From: an uncultured Clostridia bacterium
GTDB lineage: Bacteria; Bacillota; Clostridia; Christensenellales; CAG-917
Direction: 5' to 3'
DNA: 64,000 bases
NCBI GenBank assembly: GCA_947625225.1
Contig: CANQNQ010000001.1
Location: 124,001 to 188,000, forward strand
Made by a program: the position numbers and the translations under genes. Under the pieces are notes generated by a model. It ran no database searches. It was not told the origin of the DNA and was given only the letters and a program-made list of their open reading frames with translations. Shown one piece after another: positions 25,075 through 34,623 of this stretch (positions within the stretch are counted from its first letter, which is position 1; the number at the start of each line of letters is the position of its first letter).

Positions 25075-26358
25075 TCAACGGGTCAGGCGATCCACGCCTC
25101 CCATATACTTGCGCAGCGCCTCGGGCACCGTCACGCTGCCGTCCGCATTCTGGAACTGCTCCACAATTGCGGGGATAAGGCGGGATGTTGCAAGGCCGCT
25201 GCCGTTTAGGGTGTGCACATACTGCGGCTTGCCCGTCTTGCTGTCGCGATATCTCGTATTGTTGCGACGCGCCTGATAGTCGTTGGCGTTGGACACAGAT
25301 GAGCACTCCTTGTAGATGCCCATGGACGGGATCCACAACTCCACGTCATACGTCCTCGCCATGGAAGCGGAGCAATCCCCCGCCGCCAGCTTGCTCACGC
25401 GGAAGTGCAGCCCAAGCTGTTCCACCAGCCTCGCCGCCTTGTCCACCAGCTCCTCAAACGCCTCCATGCTGTGGTCGGGATGCGCGTACTGCACCATCTC
25501 TATCTTGTTGAACTGATGTCCTCGTATCATGCCGCGCTCCTCCGTGCGCGCGCTGCCCGCCTCCTTGCGGAAGCAGGGAGAATAGGCAAAAAACTTCATG
25601 GGCAGTTTGCTCTCGTCGATTATCTCGCCCGCGTACATATTTACAAGCGCCGTCTCAGCGGTGGGCAGCATGAAGCGATTGCGCTTTCTGTCCTCGTCCA
25701 CGTCCAGCCAATACACCTCGTCGGCAAACTTGGGGAACTGCCCCGCGCCGAAGCCGCAGTTGTAGCCCAGCTGATAGGGCGGAAGGATAAACTCGTAGCC
25801 GTCCTTGAGGTGCTCGTCCACAAAGTAGTTGAGCAGCGCCCACTCAAGCCTTGCGCCCATGCCGCGGTATATCCAGAAGCCGTTACCGCTGAGTTTCACG
25901 CCGCGCGGATAGTCTATAAGCCCCAGATCCGTGCACAGATCCACGTGGTTTTTGGGAGTGAAATCGAACTTGGGAGGCTCGCCCACCACCTTGATGACTT
26001 GGTTGTTTTCCTTCTCGCCGGGCAACAGGTCGTCGTCGGGGACGTTGGGCATGGAGGCGAGCGCGGTGTTGACCTGCTCGATAAGCTCGTCTATCTTTTT
26101 GTCGGCGGCGTCTATCTCGTCGCCAAGCCTGCGCATCTCGTCAAATATATGTTCCACGGGCTGACCCGCCTTTTTGAGGACGGGTATCTGCGCGGACATT
26201 TTATTTTTCTGCGCCTTGAGGCGTTCCACCTCGGTGATGGTGGCTTTGCGCAGATCGTCCATCTCGATGATGGGCGCAAAGTCCGCCTTGTATCCCTTTT
26301 TGGCAAGCGCGTCTGCGACCGCCTGCGGATTGCTTCTGATTTTTACGAGATCTAACAT
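25075..26358 (-). CDS. serS: Seryl-tRNA synthetase
   Basis: Charges tRNA-Ser. The 427-residue protein has the N-terminal long coiled-coil arm (residues about 30-105) and a class II core with RGMIRGHQFNKIEMVQY (motif 2), a preceding CFRKEAGSARTEERG, and the C-terminal motif 3 region LNGSGLATSRLIPAIVE. The length is normal. GGAG precedes the ATG. It lies 72 bp after leuS on the same strand. Confidence 0.97.
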   Translation of the reverse strand: MLDLVKIRSNPQAVADALAKKGYKADFAPIIEMDDLRKATITEVERLKAQKNKMSAQIPVLKKAGQPVEHIFDEMRRLGDEIDAADKKIDELIEQVNTALASMPNVPDDDLLPGEKENNQVIKVVGEPPKFDFTPKNHVDLCTDLGLIDYPRGVKLSGNGFWIYRGMGARLEWALLNYFVDEHLKDGYEFILPPYQLGYNCGFGAGQFPKFADEVYWLDVDEDRKRNRFMLPTAETALVNMYAGEIIDESKLPMKFFAYSPCFRKEAGSARTEERGMIRGHQFNKIEMVQYAHPDHSMEAFEELVDKAARLVEQLGLHFRVSKLAAGDCSASMARTYDVELWIPSMGIYKECSSVSNANDYQARRNNTRYRDSKTGKPQYVHTLNGSGLATSRLIPAIVEQFQNADGSVTVPEALRKYMGGVDRLTR

Positions 26359-26430
26359 AGTCGTTCTCCATTGCGCTGAGCGCTATATATTGGCACTTTA
26401 TGTGTCGTAAACGTATTGTTAAACTGCCTT

Positions 26431-28854
26431 TTAAGCAATTATGTTGACCAGCCTGCCCGGCACGACGATCACCTTTTTGACCGCTTTGCCCTCAAGCGCG
26501 CCCTTCACGGCGTCCACTGCCGCCGCCTCTATCTCCGCCTTGTCCGCGCCCGTTGCGACCATGATCTTACCGCGCAGTTTGGAGTTTATCTGCACCGCAA
26601 GTTCCACCTCGTCGGGGACGGTCGCTTTCTCGTCGCAGACGGGATACGCCTGATCGAATACGGAATACTTCATGCCAAGCATCTCCCACAGCTCCTCCGC
26701 GACGTGAGGGGCGAAGGGCGCCAGCAGCAGCACCAGATCGCGCACGCAATCCTTGAAGACTGCGTTCTTTTCGCTGACTCCGCCCTCGTAGGCGTATATG
26801 GCGTTGACGTATTCCATCAGTCTTGCGATGGCGGTGTTGAAGGAGAAGTTGCCAAGGTCGTTGGTCACGCTGCGTATGGTGGTGTGGCGCACGCGGTTGA
26901 GCTCTTTTTCCGCCTTGCCGAGGGGCGCGTCCTTAAACGCCAGCTCGTAACACTTCTTTACAAGCCTCTCCACCCTCTCGAAGAAGCGGTTGATGGAGTC
27001 AAGTCCGCTCTCGTTCCACGGGCCGCCCTCGATGTAGTTGAAGCCGAACATCAGATACACCCTGAACACGTCCGCGCCGTACTTGATGATGCTGTCGTCG
27101 GGGGAGACCACGTTGCCGCGGGATTTGCTCATCTTGTTGCCATCGGGGCCGAGTATGGTGCCCTGATGCACCACGGACAGGAAGGGCTCGTCAAAGTTGA
27201 GATAGCCCATATCCCTCAGCGCCTTTGTAAAGAAGCGCGCGTACAGCAGATGCATGCAGGCGTGTTCCGCGCCGCCGATATACTTGTCCACGGGCAACAT
27301 CTTGTTTATCCAATCGCTGTCAAAGGGCTGTTTGTCGTTTTTGCTGTCGGGATAGCGCAGATAGTACCAGCTGGAGCACACAAACGTGTCCAGCGTATCC
27401 GCGTCGCGCTTGGCGGGACGTCCGCACACGGGGCAGGTGGTGTTGATAAATTCCTCGCACTTCTTCAGCGGCGATTCCCCGTCGGGCGTGAAGTTGACGT
27501 TGTGCGGCAGCCTTACGGGCAGGTCCTCTTCGGGCACGGGCACGTCGCCGCAATGCTCGCAGTGTATGATTGGAATGGGCGCGCCCCAATAGCGCTGGCG
27601 GCTTATCAGCCAATCGCGCAACCTGTAATTGGTCTTCATGCAGCCCTTGCCCATGCTTGCCAGCTTGTTTATGACCGCCTTTTTGCCCTCCTCGGAGGCG
27701 AGGCCGTCAAACTCGCCGCTGTTGACCATCACGCCGTATTGCGTAAACGGAAGCGCGTCGTCCTGCCCTTCCGCGCCCTTGATGACGCGCTCTATGGGCA
27801 GACCAAGCTTGCTTGCAAACACAAAGTCGCGCTCGTCGTGAGCGGCAACGCCCATCACCGCGCCCGTGCCGTAGCCCGCCACAACGTAGTCCGCAACGAG
27901 TATGGGCACTTCCCTGCCGTTGATGGGATTTATCGCATAACTGCCCGTCAGCACGCCCGTCTTTTCGCGGGTGGTGGACAGGCGGTCTATCTCGGTCGCC
28001 GCGGCGCTCTTTTCGCGGTATTCCTCCACTGCGGCGCGCTGCGCGTCTGTCGTGAGGCAGTCCACAAGCGGACTTTCGGGAGCGAGCACCACATACGTGA
28101 CGCCAAACAGCGTGTCCGCGCGCGTGGTAAACACGCGTATCTTGAGGTCGCTGTCCTTGACGTCAAACTCTATCTCGCCGCCATAGCTGCGTCCTATCCA
28201 ATTTTTTTGCATCAGCTTGGTCTTTTCGGGCCAATCCAGCTTGTCTATGCAATCCAGCAGCTCGTCCGCGTACGCCGTGATGCGGAAGAACCACTGATTG
28301 AGGTTTTTGTGCGTGACCTGACTGCCGCAACGCTCGCATACGCCGCCCTGCGCCTGCTCGTTGGCAAGCACCGTGTTGCAGGAAGGGCACCAGTTGACGG
28401 GAGCCTCCTTGCGGTAGGCAAGCCCGTGCTTGTACATCTGCAAAAACATCCACTGAGTCCACTTGTAATATTCGGGAAGGCAGGTCTTGACCTCGTAGTC
28501 CCAATCGTACATCGCGCCTATCCTGCGCAACTGACCCTCCATGGTGGCGATGTTTTTGAGCGTGCTCTCCTCGGGATGTATGCCCGTCTTGATTGCGTAG
28601 TTCTCCGCAGGCAGACCGAACGCGTCGAAACCCATGGGCTGAAACACCTCGTAGCCCTGCATACGCTTGAAACGCGCAAACGTGTCCGCAGGCCCGTAGT
28701 TGTACCAATGCCCCGCGTGCAGCTTTGCGCCGGAAGGATAGGAAAACATCTCCAGACAATAGTACTTTTTGTTGACTCTGTCGCGGTCAAACTTGTACAG
28801 TCCGGTCTCCTCCCACTTTTTTTGCCACTTTGCTTCTATAAGTTTGAAATCCAT
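26431..28854 (-). CDS. leuS: Leucyl-tRNA synthetase
   Basis: Charges tRNA-Leu. The 807-residue class I enzyme carries the HIGH-type motif in [19 protein letters not shown] (residues about 38-56), two zinc-type cysteine pairs (CPSC...CERC), the CP1 editing domain, and [13 protein letters not shown] as the KMSKS loop. An anticodon-binding domain and a C-terminal domain follow. The length is normal. It has its own promoter, divergent from the GH5 gene. The opposite strand is also open over 851 codons here, but the motifs show that this strand is the coding one. Confidence 0.97.
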   Translation of the reverse strand: MDFKLIEAKWQKKWEETGLYKFDRDRVNKKYYCLEMFSYPSGAKLHAGHWYNYGPADTFARFKRMQGYEVFQPMGFDAFGLPAENYAIKTGIHPEESTLKNIATMEGQLRRIGAMYDWDYEVKTCLPEYYKWTQWMFLQMYKHGLAYRKEAPVNWCPSCNTVLANEQAQGGVCERCGSQVTHKNLNQWFFRITAYADELLDCIDKLDWPEKTKLMQKNWIGRSYGGEIEFDVKDSDLKIRVFTTRADTLFGVTYVVLAPESPLVDCLTTDAQRAAVEEYREKSAAATEIDRLSTTREKTGVLTGSYAINPINGREVPILVADYVVAGYGTGAVMGVAAHDERDFVFASKLGLPIERVIKGAEGQDDALPFTQYGVMVNSGEFDGLASEEGKKAVINKLASMGKGCMKTNYRLRDWLISRQRYWGAPIPIIHCEHCGDVPVPEEDLPVRLPHNVNFTPDGESPLKKCEEFINTTCPVCGRPAKRDADTLDTFVCSSWYYLRYPDSKNDKQPFDSDWINKMLPVDKYIGGAEHACMHLLYARFFTKALRDMGYLNFDEPFLSVVHQGTILGPDGNKMSKSRGNVVSPDDSIIKYGADVFRVYLMFGFNYIEGGPWNESGLDSINRFFERVERLVKKCYELAFKDAPLGKAEKELNRVRHTTIRSVTNDLGNFSFNTAIARLMEYVNAIYAYEGGVSEKNAVFKDCVRDLVLLLAPFAPHVAEELWEMLGMKYSVFDQAYPVCDEKATVPDEVELAVQINSKLRGKIMVATGADKAEIEAAAVDAVKGALEGKAVKKVIVVPGRLVNIIA

Positions 28855-28903
28855 AGCATGCCTTGTGCGCCGTCGGGCGCATCCGCTTTTATGTTAAATA
28901 TAA

Positions 28904-28932
28904 GTTTAATACATAACTTGTATATAAGTCAA
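28904..28932 (-). promoter_or_regulatory. Predicted sigma-A promoter of leuS
   Basis: On the minus strand: -35 TTGACT (28932-28927), 17-bp spacer, -10 TTAAAC (28909-28904), about 50 bp before leuS. It is back to back with the GH5 promoter. Confidence 0.55.
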
Positions 28933-28944
28933 GAAAAAACCTTC

Positions 28945-28972
28945 TTGAATACCCTCGATGTTGTGTTATAAT
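28945..28972 (+). promoter_or_regulatory. Predicted sigma-A promoter of the GH5 lipoprotein gene
   Basis: TTGAAT at 28945-28950, 16-bp spacer, perfect TATAAT at 28967-28972, 65 bp before the start codon. Confidence 0.7.
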
Positions 28973-29037
28973 ATGGTTGTGAGGGCGCCGTAGCGTCCTC
29001 GCGCAAATCAGACGCTTTTGTTTTGGGGGATGCTGCG

Positions 29038-30453
29038 ATGAAAAAAAGAGCCATGCTGTTTTTGTCAATGGCGCTATGCCTTGTGATCGTCTTGTGCGCG
29101 TCGGGCTTGGCGGCTTGCAACGACGATAAAACGAACAACAAAAAAGACGACTCCGTCTTTGTGCACACGGACGGCACAGTTATAATAGGCAACGACGGCG
29201 ATCAGCTTGGGCTTTACGGCACAAATCTCGGCGGATGGCTGGTACAGGAAGCGTATATGTGCCCTACGGACGTAGGCTACGAGTTCGGCCAACTGGAAAT
29301 GATGAGGACTCTCGCCAACCGCTTTGGCGCAGACGAGATGTACTCCCTGCTGGACGTCTATCAGGACAATTGGGTGTCGGAAGCGGACTTTGCCGCCATC
29401 CGCGATCTGGGTCTGAACGCCGTGCGCATACCCTTCACATATCTTACGTGCTACGACATCTTTGAGCTGAACGAGCAGACGGGCGAATACGACCTTGTCC
29501 CCTACGGCGAACTTACACTGAGAAACGACGCGTTCGACCGCCTGGATTGGGCGCTGGATATGTGCAAAAAATACGGGCTGTACGCCATCCTTGATATGCA
29601 CGGCGCGGTCGGATCGCAAAGCGGCATGCAACATTCCGGCGACACGTCGCAAGTCGGCGGAAGGCTGTGGCTGGACGACGAAACAGGCAAGGCTTGCCGC
29701 GACAAGACAAAGGAACTGTGGGTGAAGATCGCCACAAGATACGCCTCCCGCAAGGAGATCGCCTGCTACGACCTGCTAAACGAGCCCGGCGTGCTGCAAT
29801 CAAACGGCTCGCAGCTTACGAACACGACCGTCTGGGACTATTATGACGAGCTGTACAAAGCGATCCGCGCCGTAGACCCCAATCACGCAATATGCATGGA
29901 ATCCTGCTGGGAGACGTTCTGTCTTCCCGATCCCGCGACCGACTCCTCCGAGCCCTATTATTGGCAAAACGTGATATATCAATATCACCACTACAATTGG
30001 GGCGGCAACAACGTTTCCAACAAAAATTTCTACAAACAAAAGCAGGGACTGGAAGAGTTGCTGGGACACGGCGTGCCCGTACTGATAGGCGAATTCAACG
30101 TCTGGGGAGACGGCTCTTCTGAGCGCCGCATGGACAGCGATCAGACTGACGCCGACGCGTGGGACGGCGTGATGCAATTTTACTGCAACATGGGCTGGCA
30201 CTTCACGACGTGGGCGCTTAAAGCCAACTCAACCAACTCGTCGTGGGGGCTTTACAATATGAACGCCGACGTCGACGGTGCGCAGGTCAACTACTTCACC
30301 GACAGCAAGGAGCGGATACGCGAGATCTGGAGCCTGCACAATTCCCGCAATTATCACCTCAACGAGTGGATGGCGCAAGCGATCAAAAACCATATAGACG
30401 ACTTCAATGCGACGGGAATCCCGCGCGACATCCAATACGACATCCTCAAATGA
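29038..30453 (+). CDS. Secreted lipoprotein glycoside hydrolase family 5 (endo/exo-beta-glucanase-like)
   Basis: A 471-residue lipoprotein with a signal peptide and lipobox LAAC (Cys27), then a polar Asn/Lys/Asp linker and a GH5-type (alpha/beta)8 barrel. Characteristic motifs are GTNLGGWLVQEAYM, LNAVRIPFTY, ILDMHGAVGSQ, acid/base Glu in CYDLLNEPG, YQYHHYNW, and nucleophile Glu in VLIGEFNVWG. The exo-1,3-beta-glucanase-like opening suggests a beta-glucan substrate, but specificity cannot be read from sequence. ATG 29038 is chosen because the in-frame TTG five codons earlier is an unlikely start. A clear promoter and terminator make it a single-gene unit. Confidence 0.88.
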   Translation: MKKRAMLFLSMALCLVIVLCASGLAACNDDKTNNKKDDSVFVHTDGTVIIGNDGDQLGLYGTNLGGWLVQEAYMCPTDVGYEFGQLEMMRTLANRFGADEMYSLLDVYQDNWVSEADFAAIRDLGLNAVRIPFTYLTCYDIFELNEQTGEYDLVPYGELTLRNDAFDRLDWALDMCKKYGLYAILDMHGAVGSQSGMQHSGDTSQVGGRLWLDDETGKACRDKTKELWVKIATRYASRKEIACYDLLNEPGVLQSNGSQLTNTTVWDYYDELYKAIRAVDPNHAICMESCWETFCLPDPATDSSEPYYWQNVIYQYHHYNWGGNNVSNKNFYKQKQGLEELLGHGVPVLIGEFNVWGDGSSERRMDSDQTDADAWDGVMQFYCNMGWHFTTWALKANSTNSSWGLYNMNADVDGAQVNYFTDSKERIREIWSLHNSRNYHLNEWMAQAIKNHIDDFNATGIPRDIQYDILK

Positions 30454-30480
30454 CGGCGTCGCCGCAAAATGCCCATAATT

Positions 30481-30514
30481 GCCCGCCTCCTTCTCAAGCA
30501 AGGCGGGCTTTTTT
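30481..30514 (+). terminator. Intrinsic terminator after the GH5 gene
   Basis: GCCCGCCT at 30481-30488 pairs with AGGCGGGC at 30501-30508, followed by TTTTTT. Confidence 0.9.
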
Positions 30515-30516
30515 GC

Positions 30517-30545
30517 TTGTTAAAAGCGACAACGTGTGATATAAT
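30517..30545 (+). promoter_or_regulatory. Predicted sigma-A promoter of tmk-holB-ricT
   Basis: TTGTTA at 30517-30522, 17-bp spacer, TATAAT at 30540-30545, 17 nt before the tmk start. Confidence 0.75.
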
Positions 30546-30562
30546 TCAAATAGAGGTAAAGT

Positions 30563-31171
30563 ATGTTCGTTTCGTTTGAGGGCTGCGAGGGCGTGGGCAA
30601 GTCCACGCAACTGCGCCTCATAAAAGAATATCTTGAAAGGACAAACCAACCCGCTCTGTTTGTGCGCGAGCCGGGCAGCACCGCCATATCCGAACAGATA
30701 CGCACCGTCATCCTGGACCCCGCCAACACCGAGATGTGCGGACTGACGGAGGCTTTGCTGTACGCCGCAAGCCGCGCTCAGCTGGTCAGCCAGACCCTGC
30801 GCCCCGCGCTGGACAGAGGCGAGCTGGTGATTTGCGACAGATATATAGACAGCTCAGTCGCCTACCAGGGCTACGCGCGCGGACTTGGCGCGGATTTTGT
30901 GCGCGACATCAACGCCGCCGCCACTCAGGGACTGCTGCCCGACGTGACCGTGTTTATAGATCTGCCCCCCTCCGCGGCATGGCGAAACGGCCATCTGCAG
31001 GACAGACTGGAACAGGAATCCGCCGAATTTCACGAAAATGTGTATAACGGCTATATCAGCGAAATAAGCCGTTGTCCGCAACGTTTTGTGCGCATAAAAC
31101 CCGAATTTGACAAAAACGAGACCTCACGCAAAATTATAGAGGCGCTGAGGGAGAGGGGGGCGATAAAGTGA
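30563..31171 (+). CDS. tmk: Thymidylate kinase
   Basis: Phosphorylates dTMP to dTDP. The 202-residue protein has the P-loop FEGCEGVGKSTQ, the DR(E/Q)PG-type loop VREPGSTAISEQIR, and the DRYIDSSVAYQGYARG motif that binds the nucleotide. It is of normal length with GAGG before the ATG. It is first in tmk-holB-ricT, a gene order widespread in Bacillota. Confidence 0.96.
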   Translation: MFVSFEGCEGVGKSTQLRLIKEYLERTNQPALFVREPGSTAISEQIRTVILDPANTEMCGLTEALLYAASRAQLVSQTLRPALDRGELVICDRYIDSSVAYQGYARGLGADFVRDINAAATQGLLPDVTVFIDLPPSAAWRNGHLQDRLEQESAEFHENVYNGYISEISRCPQRFVRIKPEFDKNETSRKIIEALRERGAIK

Positions 31172-32145
31172 GCGCCATTCCTTTTGAAAGCGCCCTGAGA
31201 GGGTCGAGGATATACTCGCTGCTCTGCTCCGAGCTTAAAACGGCGCCCGGGCACGCCTATCTTGTGACGTGTGCCGACGACGAGCTGACGGACGCGTTTT
31301 TCACACTGGTGGCGGCAACGGTATTCTGTCAAAGGGGGGACGCGTGTATGGAGTGCGCGGAGTGCAGAAAGGCGCTGCACGGCAACAATCCCGACGTGAT
31401 CCACATCTACCCCGACAAGGGCAAGATAAACGTGCGCGCCGTGGAGGAGATGCTTGACAGCGTATATCTGCGCTCGCTGTCCGGCAAGAAGCTGTACTTC
31501 ATCCATCGCGCCGACCTGATGAATCCAAACGCGCAGAACAGACTGCTCAAGACGCTTGAGGAGCCGCCCCAAAACATAACCTTCTTTGTGAGCACGGCAA
31601 ACGAGAGCGGGGTGTTGGACACCGTAAAGTCGCGCACGCGCAAGCTGAATATGGACGCGTTTGAGCGCGACGTCGTGTACAACATTTTGCGCGAGCTGGG
31701 CTACGACGAACAGCGCTGCGAGATAGCCGCCGCCTGCTCGGAGGGCATGCCCGGCGTGGCAAAGCAGATAGCGGCGTCCGACGAGTACAGGCAGTGCTAC
31801 TCCGACGCTCTTGATATGCTGGGCGGGCTTAAGCGCAGCGGCGACATCCTTGCGATGAGCGCCATCGTCACGCGGCAAAAGGATATGGACAAGTTTTTAG
31901 ATATTTTGTCCATAATCATAAGGGATATGATGATGTTCAAACAGCCAGGCGGGCGGGTGCTGAACGCGCACATATCCGACTCCATCGCCGACCTTTCAAA
32001 GGAATACTCCGCCCATGCGCTGGCGGACATAATAGGCATAATCAACGAGGAGCGCAAAAAACTTAAACTGAACGTAAACGCAACCGCGGTGGCGGACGAC
32101 CTGCTGTTCGGTATGCTGGAGGTAAGACATAAATGGCAACAGTGA
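31168..32145 (+). CDS. holB: DNA polymerase III delta-prime subunit (clamp loader)
   Basis: Part of the clamp-loader complex that places the sliding clamp on DNA. The 325-residue protein has the zinc-finger cysteines CQRGDACMECAEC, the region INVRAVEEMLDS, and PNAQNRLLKTLEEPPQNITFF, the family hallmark. As is usual for delta-prime, no working Walker A motif is present. The GTG start overlaps the tmk stop as GTGA and has a G-rich Shine-Dalgarno sequence upstream. It overlaps ricT by 13 bp. Confidence 0.93.
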   Translation: MSAIPFESALRGSRIYSLLCSELKTAPGHAYLVTCADDELTDAFFTLVAATVFCQRGDACMECAECRKALHGNNPDVIHIYPDKGKINVRAVEEMLDSVYLRSLSGKKLYFIHRADLMNPNAQNRLLKTLEEPPQNITFFVSTANESGVLDTVKSRTRKLNMDAFERDVVYNILRELGYDEQRCEIAAACSEGMPGVAKQIAASDEYRQCYSDALDMLGGLKRSGDILAMSAIVTRQKDMDKFLDILSIIIRDMMMFKQPGGRVLNAHISDSIADLSKEYSAHALADIIGIINEERKKLKLNVNATAVADDLLFGMLEVRHKWQQ

Positions 32146-32990
32146 TAGGCATAAAATACAATTCCACGTCCAAGATGTACTACTTTGACCCAAAGGACGT
32201 GCAATTTCAAGAGGGCGACGGCGCGATAGTGGAAACTCCGCGCGGCATAGAGTACGCCAACGTCGTCATGGCAAACAAAGAGGTGGACGAGTCTCAGATA
32301 GTCTCTCCCCTCAAACCCATCCTACGCAAAGCTACGGCGGAGGATATGGAACGCGTCAAAAAGAACGAGGCGGACAAACAGCACGCGCTTGACGTCATGC
32401 ACGAAAAAGTCGCCGAGTTGGGGCTGGATATGAAGCTGGTGGACGCGGAGTACACCTTTGACCGCTCAAAGCTGATATTCTACTTCACCGCGGACGGCAG
32501 AGTGGATTTCCGCGAGCTGGTAAAAGTGCTGGCGTCCATCTTCAAGATCCGCATAGAGCTTAGGCAGATATACGAGCGCGACGACGCCAAAATGCGCGGC
32601 GCATTGGCGCCCTGCGGCAGGCCTTGCTGCTGCTCCACTCACCTGCCCGAATTTGAGAAGGTTTCCATCAAAATGGCAAAAATACAGGGTTTATCGCTCA
32701 ATCCGCAAAAGATAAACGGCATTTGCGGCAGATTGATGTGCTGCTTGAAGTATGAAAACAACTACTACAGCGAGGTGTTCAAACTTATGCCCAAGGTGGG
32801 CAGCAAGGTCAACACGCCCGACGGAGAAGGCACGGTGGAATCCAACGACCTGCTCAAGCAGACCACGCGCGTCAAGGTGATGCAAAAGGACGGCAACTTT
32901 GACGTAAAGACCTACAGCCTCAAAGACCTGCACATAGGCGAGAGGCAGTCCGAAGAGGAGATAGACGAAAGCTCCGACGAGGAAGCATAA
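32133..32990 (+). CDS. ricT: RicT (YaaT/PSP1-domain) protein
   Basis: A PSP1-domain protein. In Bacillus subtilis RicT joins RicA and RicF in an iron-sulphur complex that helps RNase Y mature mRNAs and influences sporulation and competence. The 285-residue protein contains the diagnostic cysteine cluster APCGRPCCCSTHLPEF and GICGRLMCCLKYE, probably [4Fe-4S] ligands. An acidic tail follows. Its ATG lies inside the holB end. It is last in the operon, followed by a terminator. Confidence 0.93.
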   Translation: MATVIGIKYNSTSKMYYFDPKDVQFQEGDGAIVETPRGIEYANVVMANKEVDESQIVSPLKPILRKATAEDMERVKKNEADKQHALDVMHEKVAELGLDMKLVDAEYTFDRSKLIFYFTADGRVDFRELVKVLASIFKIRIELRQIYERDDAKMRGALAPCGRPCCCSTHLPEFEKVSIKMAKIQGLSLNPQKINGICGRLMCCLKYENNYYSEVFKLMPKVGSKVNTPDGEGTVESNDLLKQTTRVKVMQKDGNFDVKTYSLKDLHIGERQSEEEIDESSDEEA

Positions 32991-33002
32991 TTCGCCAAAT
33001 AT

Positions 33003-33031
33003 AAAAAAATCGCCCGTTTCAAAAAGGGCGT
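33003..33031 (-). terminator. Intrinsic terminator for the leftward fic/lepB transcript
   Basis: On the minus strand CGCCC / GGGCG with a 10-nt loop is followed by seven T. It lies just past the ricT stop. Confidence 0.6.
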
Positions 33032-33074
33032 GAAAATTTATATCGTAATACCCTTATGGGTGCAACAAACAAAG

Positions 33075-33105
33075 AAGTCGAGAGCAAAACTCCCGACTTT
33101 TTTAT
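33075..33105 (+). terminator. Intrinsic terminator after ricT
   Basis: AAGTCGAGAG / CTCCCGACTT stem (one G-U pair) with loop CAAAA, then TTTTATT. It overlaps the end of the convergent fic gene. Confidence 0.8.
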
Positions 33106-33953
33106 TCCTCCTCGTAGTAATAGGAGTAGTCTATGCCCTTCATAAAGAGTTCGCGGTCGTTTATTCGGTCGGTCAACGCGCCCTCGATAAGCCCGAAGAT
33201 GTCCGACGCGTCGACGGGGCTTTTGCGCATAGCGTCCAGGTACGCGCGCTTGTCGATTTTGCTCCAATCCACGCATTTACACAAGTTCTTTTTCAAAATG
33301 CGGTCCAGCCAGATGCGCGTGCTGCGCCCGTTGCCCTCCATAAACGGATGGGCAATGTTCATTTCCACGTATTTTTTGACGATCTCCTCAAGGGTGTCCT
33401 CCGGCATCTTCTCTATGAGCGCAAGATTGTCCCCCAGATACATTGCCGGCGCAAACGCAAAGCCGCCTTTAGCGATATTCAAACCGCGGATCTGCCCCGC
33501 AAAGTCATAAAGTCCGCCGAAGATGTAGCCGTGGATCTGTTGCAGTCCCTTGACCGTCCCGACCTCTATTTCATTTATCATGCCGCTCTCGAACAATTCG
33601 TAGGCTTTCTGCTTGCTCTTTTCGTCAATGGTGCTGCCCATGCCCGAAAGCCAACGGACAAAATTTTCACGGTTTTTTGCGGGGATATGCGCGACTACAG
33701 TATTGACTCCGCTCGAGTCCACCACATCGGTGAGGTAAGATTTTCCGTCCCGCGCGGCGAGTTTCAGTTGTCGACAAATTGTCGACAACTCATTATGGCG
33801 ACGCTTTAACGCATTCCAATAAGAGCGCGGATTTTTGCTCTTTGTGAGCGCCTCGGCTATGTCGACAGCGCAAAACCACCATTTGGAATCTTCGTCGTTC
33901 CAGACGGCTCTTATCGGAATATCTTCAAAAAATCGGATGGAAGTCTTGATCAT
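33102..33953 (-). CDS. BRO-N/Fic fusion protein with C-terminal inhibitory helix (class III Fic)
   Basis: A 283-residue fusion. Residues about 5-85 look like a BRO family N-terminal domain, as in phage antirepressors ([38 protein letters not shown]). Residues about 105-283 are a complete Fic domain, which attaches AMP or another nucleotide to target proteins. The catalytic loop is intact, [12 protein letters not shown] (His202 to Arg210 and beyond), and the C-terminus carries SYYYE (Ser277, Glu281). This matches the inhibitory helix of Neisseria NmFic, so it should be self-inhibited. There is no Shine-Dalgarno sequence; it starts 7 nt after lepB and is probably co-translated. Known class III Fic enzymes modify gyrase or themselves; the target here is unknown. 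Confidence 0.88.
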   Translation of the reverse strand: MIKTSIRFFEDIPIRAVWNDEDSKWWFCAVDIAEALTKSKNPRSYWNALKRRHNELSTICRQLKLAARDGKSYLTDVVDSSGVNTVVAHIPAKNRENFVRWLSGMGSTIDEKSKQKAYELFESGMINEIEVGTVKGLQQIHGYIFGGLYDFAGQIRGLNIAKGGFAFAPAMYLGDNLALIEKMPEDTLEEIVKKYVEMNIAHPFMEGNGRSTRIWLDRILKKNLCKCVDWSKIDKRAYLDAMRKSPVDASDIFGLIEGALTDRINDRELFMKGIDYSYYYEEE

Positions 33954-33960
33954 TCTAAGT

Positions 33961-34596
33961 TCACTTGACCCATTTCAGCTTGCCGTCGCGCGTCTTTATC
34001 ATGAAGCACTTGCCCACCACGCAACTGAGAGGCACGGCGCCGAACTCGCGGCTGTCCGCAGAGGCAGCGCGGTTGTCGCCCATGCAAAAGATATAGCCGT
34101 CGGGGATGACCGTCTCTTCCAGATCGTAGTCGCGCGCGATGGGGATGTCGCTGACGTAGTCCTCCTTCTGCGGCTGTCCGTTGAGGTAGACCACATTGTG
34201 GACTATGCTTATGCGGTCGCCCGCCACGGCGATGACGCGCTTCACGAGGGATGGGTCGGAGCCGTCGCTGTCCTTCAGCGCCTCCCAGCCGGGGGTGAAC
34301 ACCACGATGTCGCCGCGCTTTATCTTTGCCAGCATATTGAGGTACAGCACGTCGCCGTTGGTCAACTCCTCCTCGCTTTTGCCCTCCGTTTCCGCGCCGT
34401 TCCCGCCGTCAAGGGTAGGCCACATAGAGGCGCCGTCCACGATGAACGTCGCCACCACATAGTGCCGTATCAGCAATCCCGCCGTGACGGCAAGCACAGC
34501 GACCAACAGCACGGATATGACCGCGATTATCGCCTTTTTTGCCGCCGTTGAGCGGGGATTTGGGTCTATCTTTTGAAATTCCATATTGTCCTGCAT
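33961..34596 (-). CDS. lepB: Signal peptidase I
   Basis: Cleaves signal peptides of exported proteins at the outer face of the membrane. The 211-residue protein has one N-terminal membrane anchor (about residues 20-43), the catalytic Ser in GASMWPTL, the general-base Lys in [11 protein letters not shown], and the family box [15 protein letters not shown]. The start is uncertain: ATG 34596 has TATAAT 5 nt upstream and no Shine-Dalgarno sequence; ATG 34584 has a short AGGA. It lies between the hydrolase-like gene and fic, 27 nt after the former. Confidence 0.93.
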   Translation of the reverse strand: MQDNMEFQKIDPNPRSTAAKKAIIAVISVLLVAVLAVTAGLLIRHYVVATFIVDGASMWPTLDGGNGAETEGKSEEELTNGDVLYLNMLAKIKRGDIVVFTPGWEALKDSDGSDPSLVKRVIAVAGDRISIVHNVVYLNGQPQKEDYVSDIPIARDYDLEETVIPDGYIFCMGDNRAASADSREFGAVPLSCVVGKCFMIKTRDGKLKWVK

Positions 34597-34623
34597 AACA
34601 AATTATATGGCGCCGTTTGCGGC

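Noticed and set aside
26416..28971. 851-codon open frame on the plus strand
   Set aside because: It is the shadow of leuS. The minus strand carries the KMSKS and HIGH-type motifs; the plus frame shows no family features and is open because of G+C-rich codon bias.
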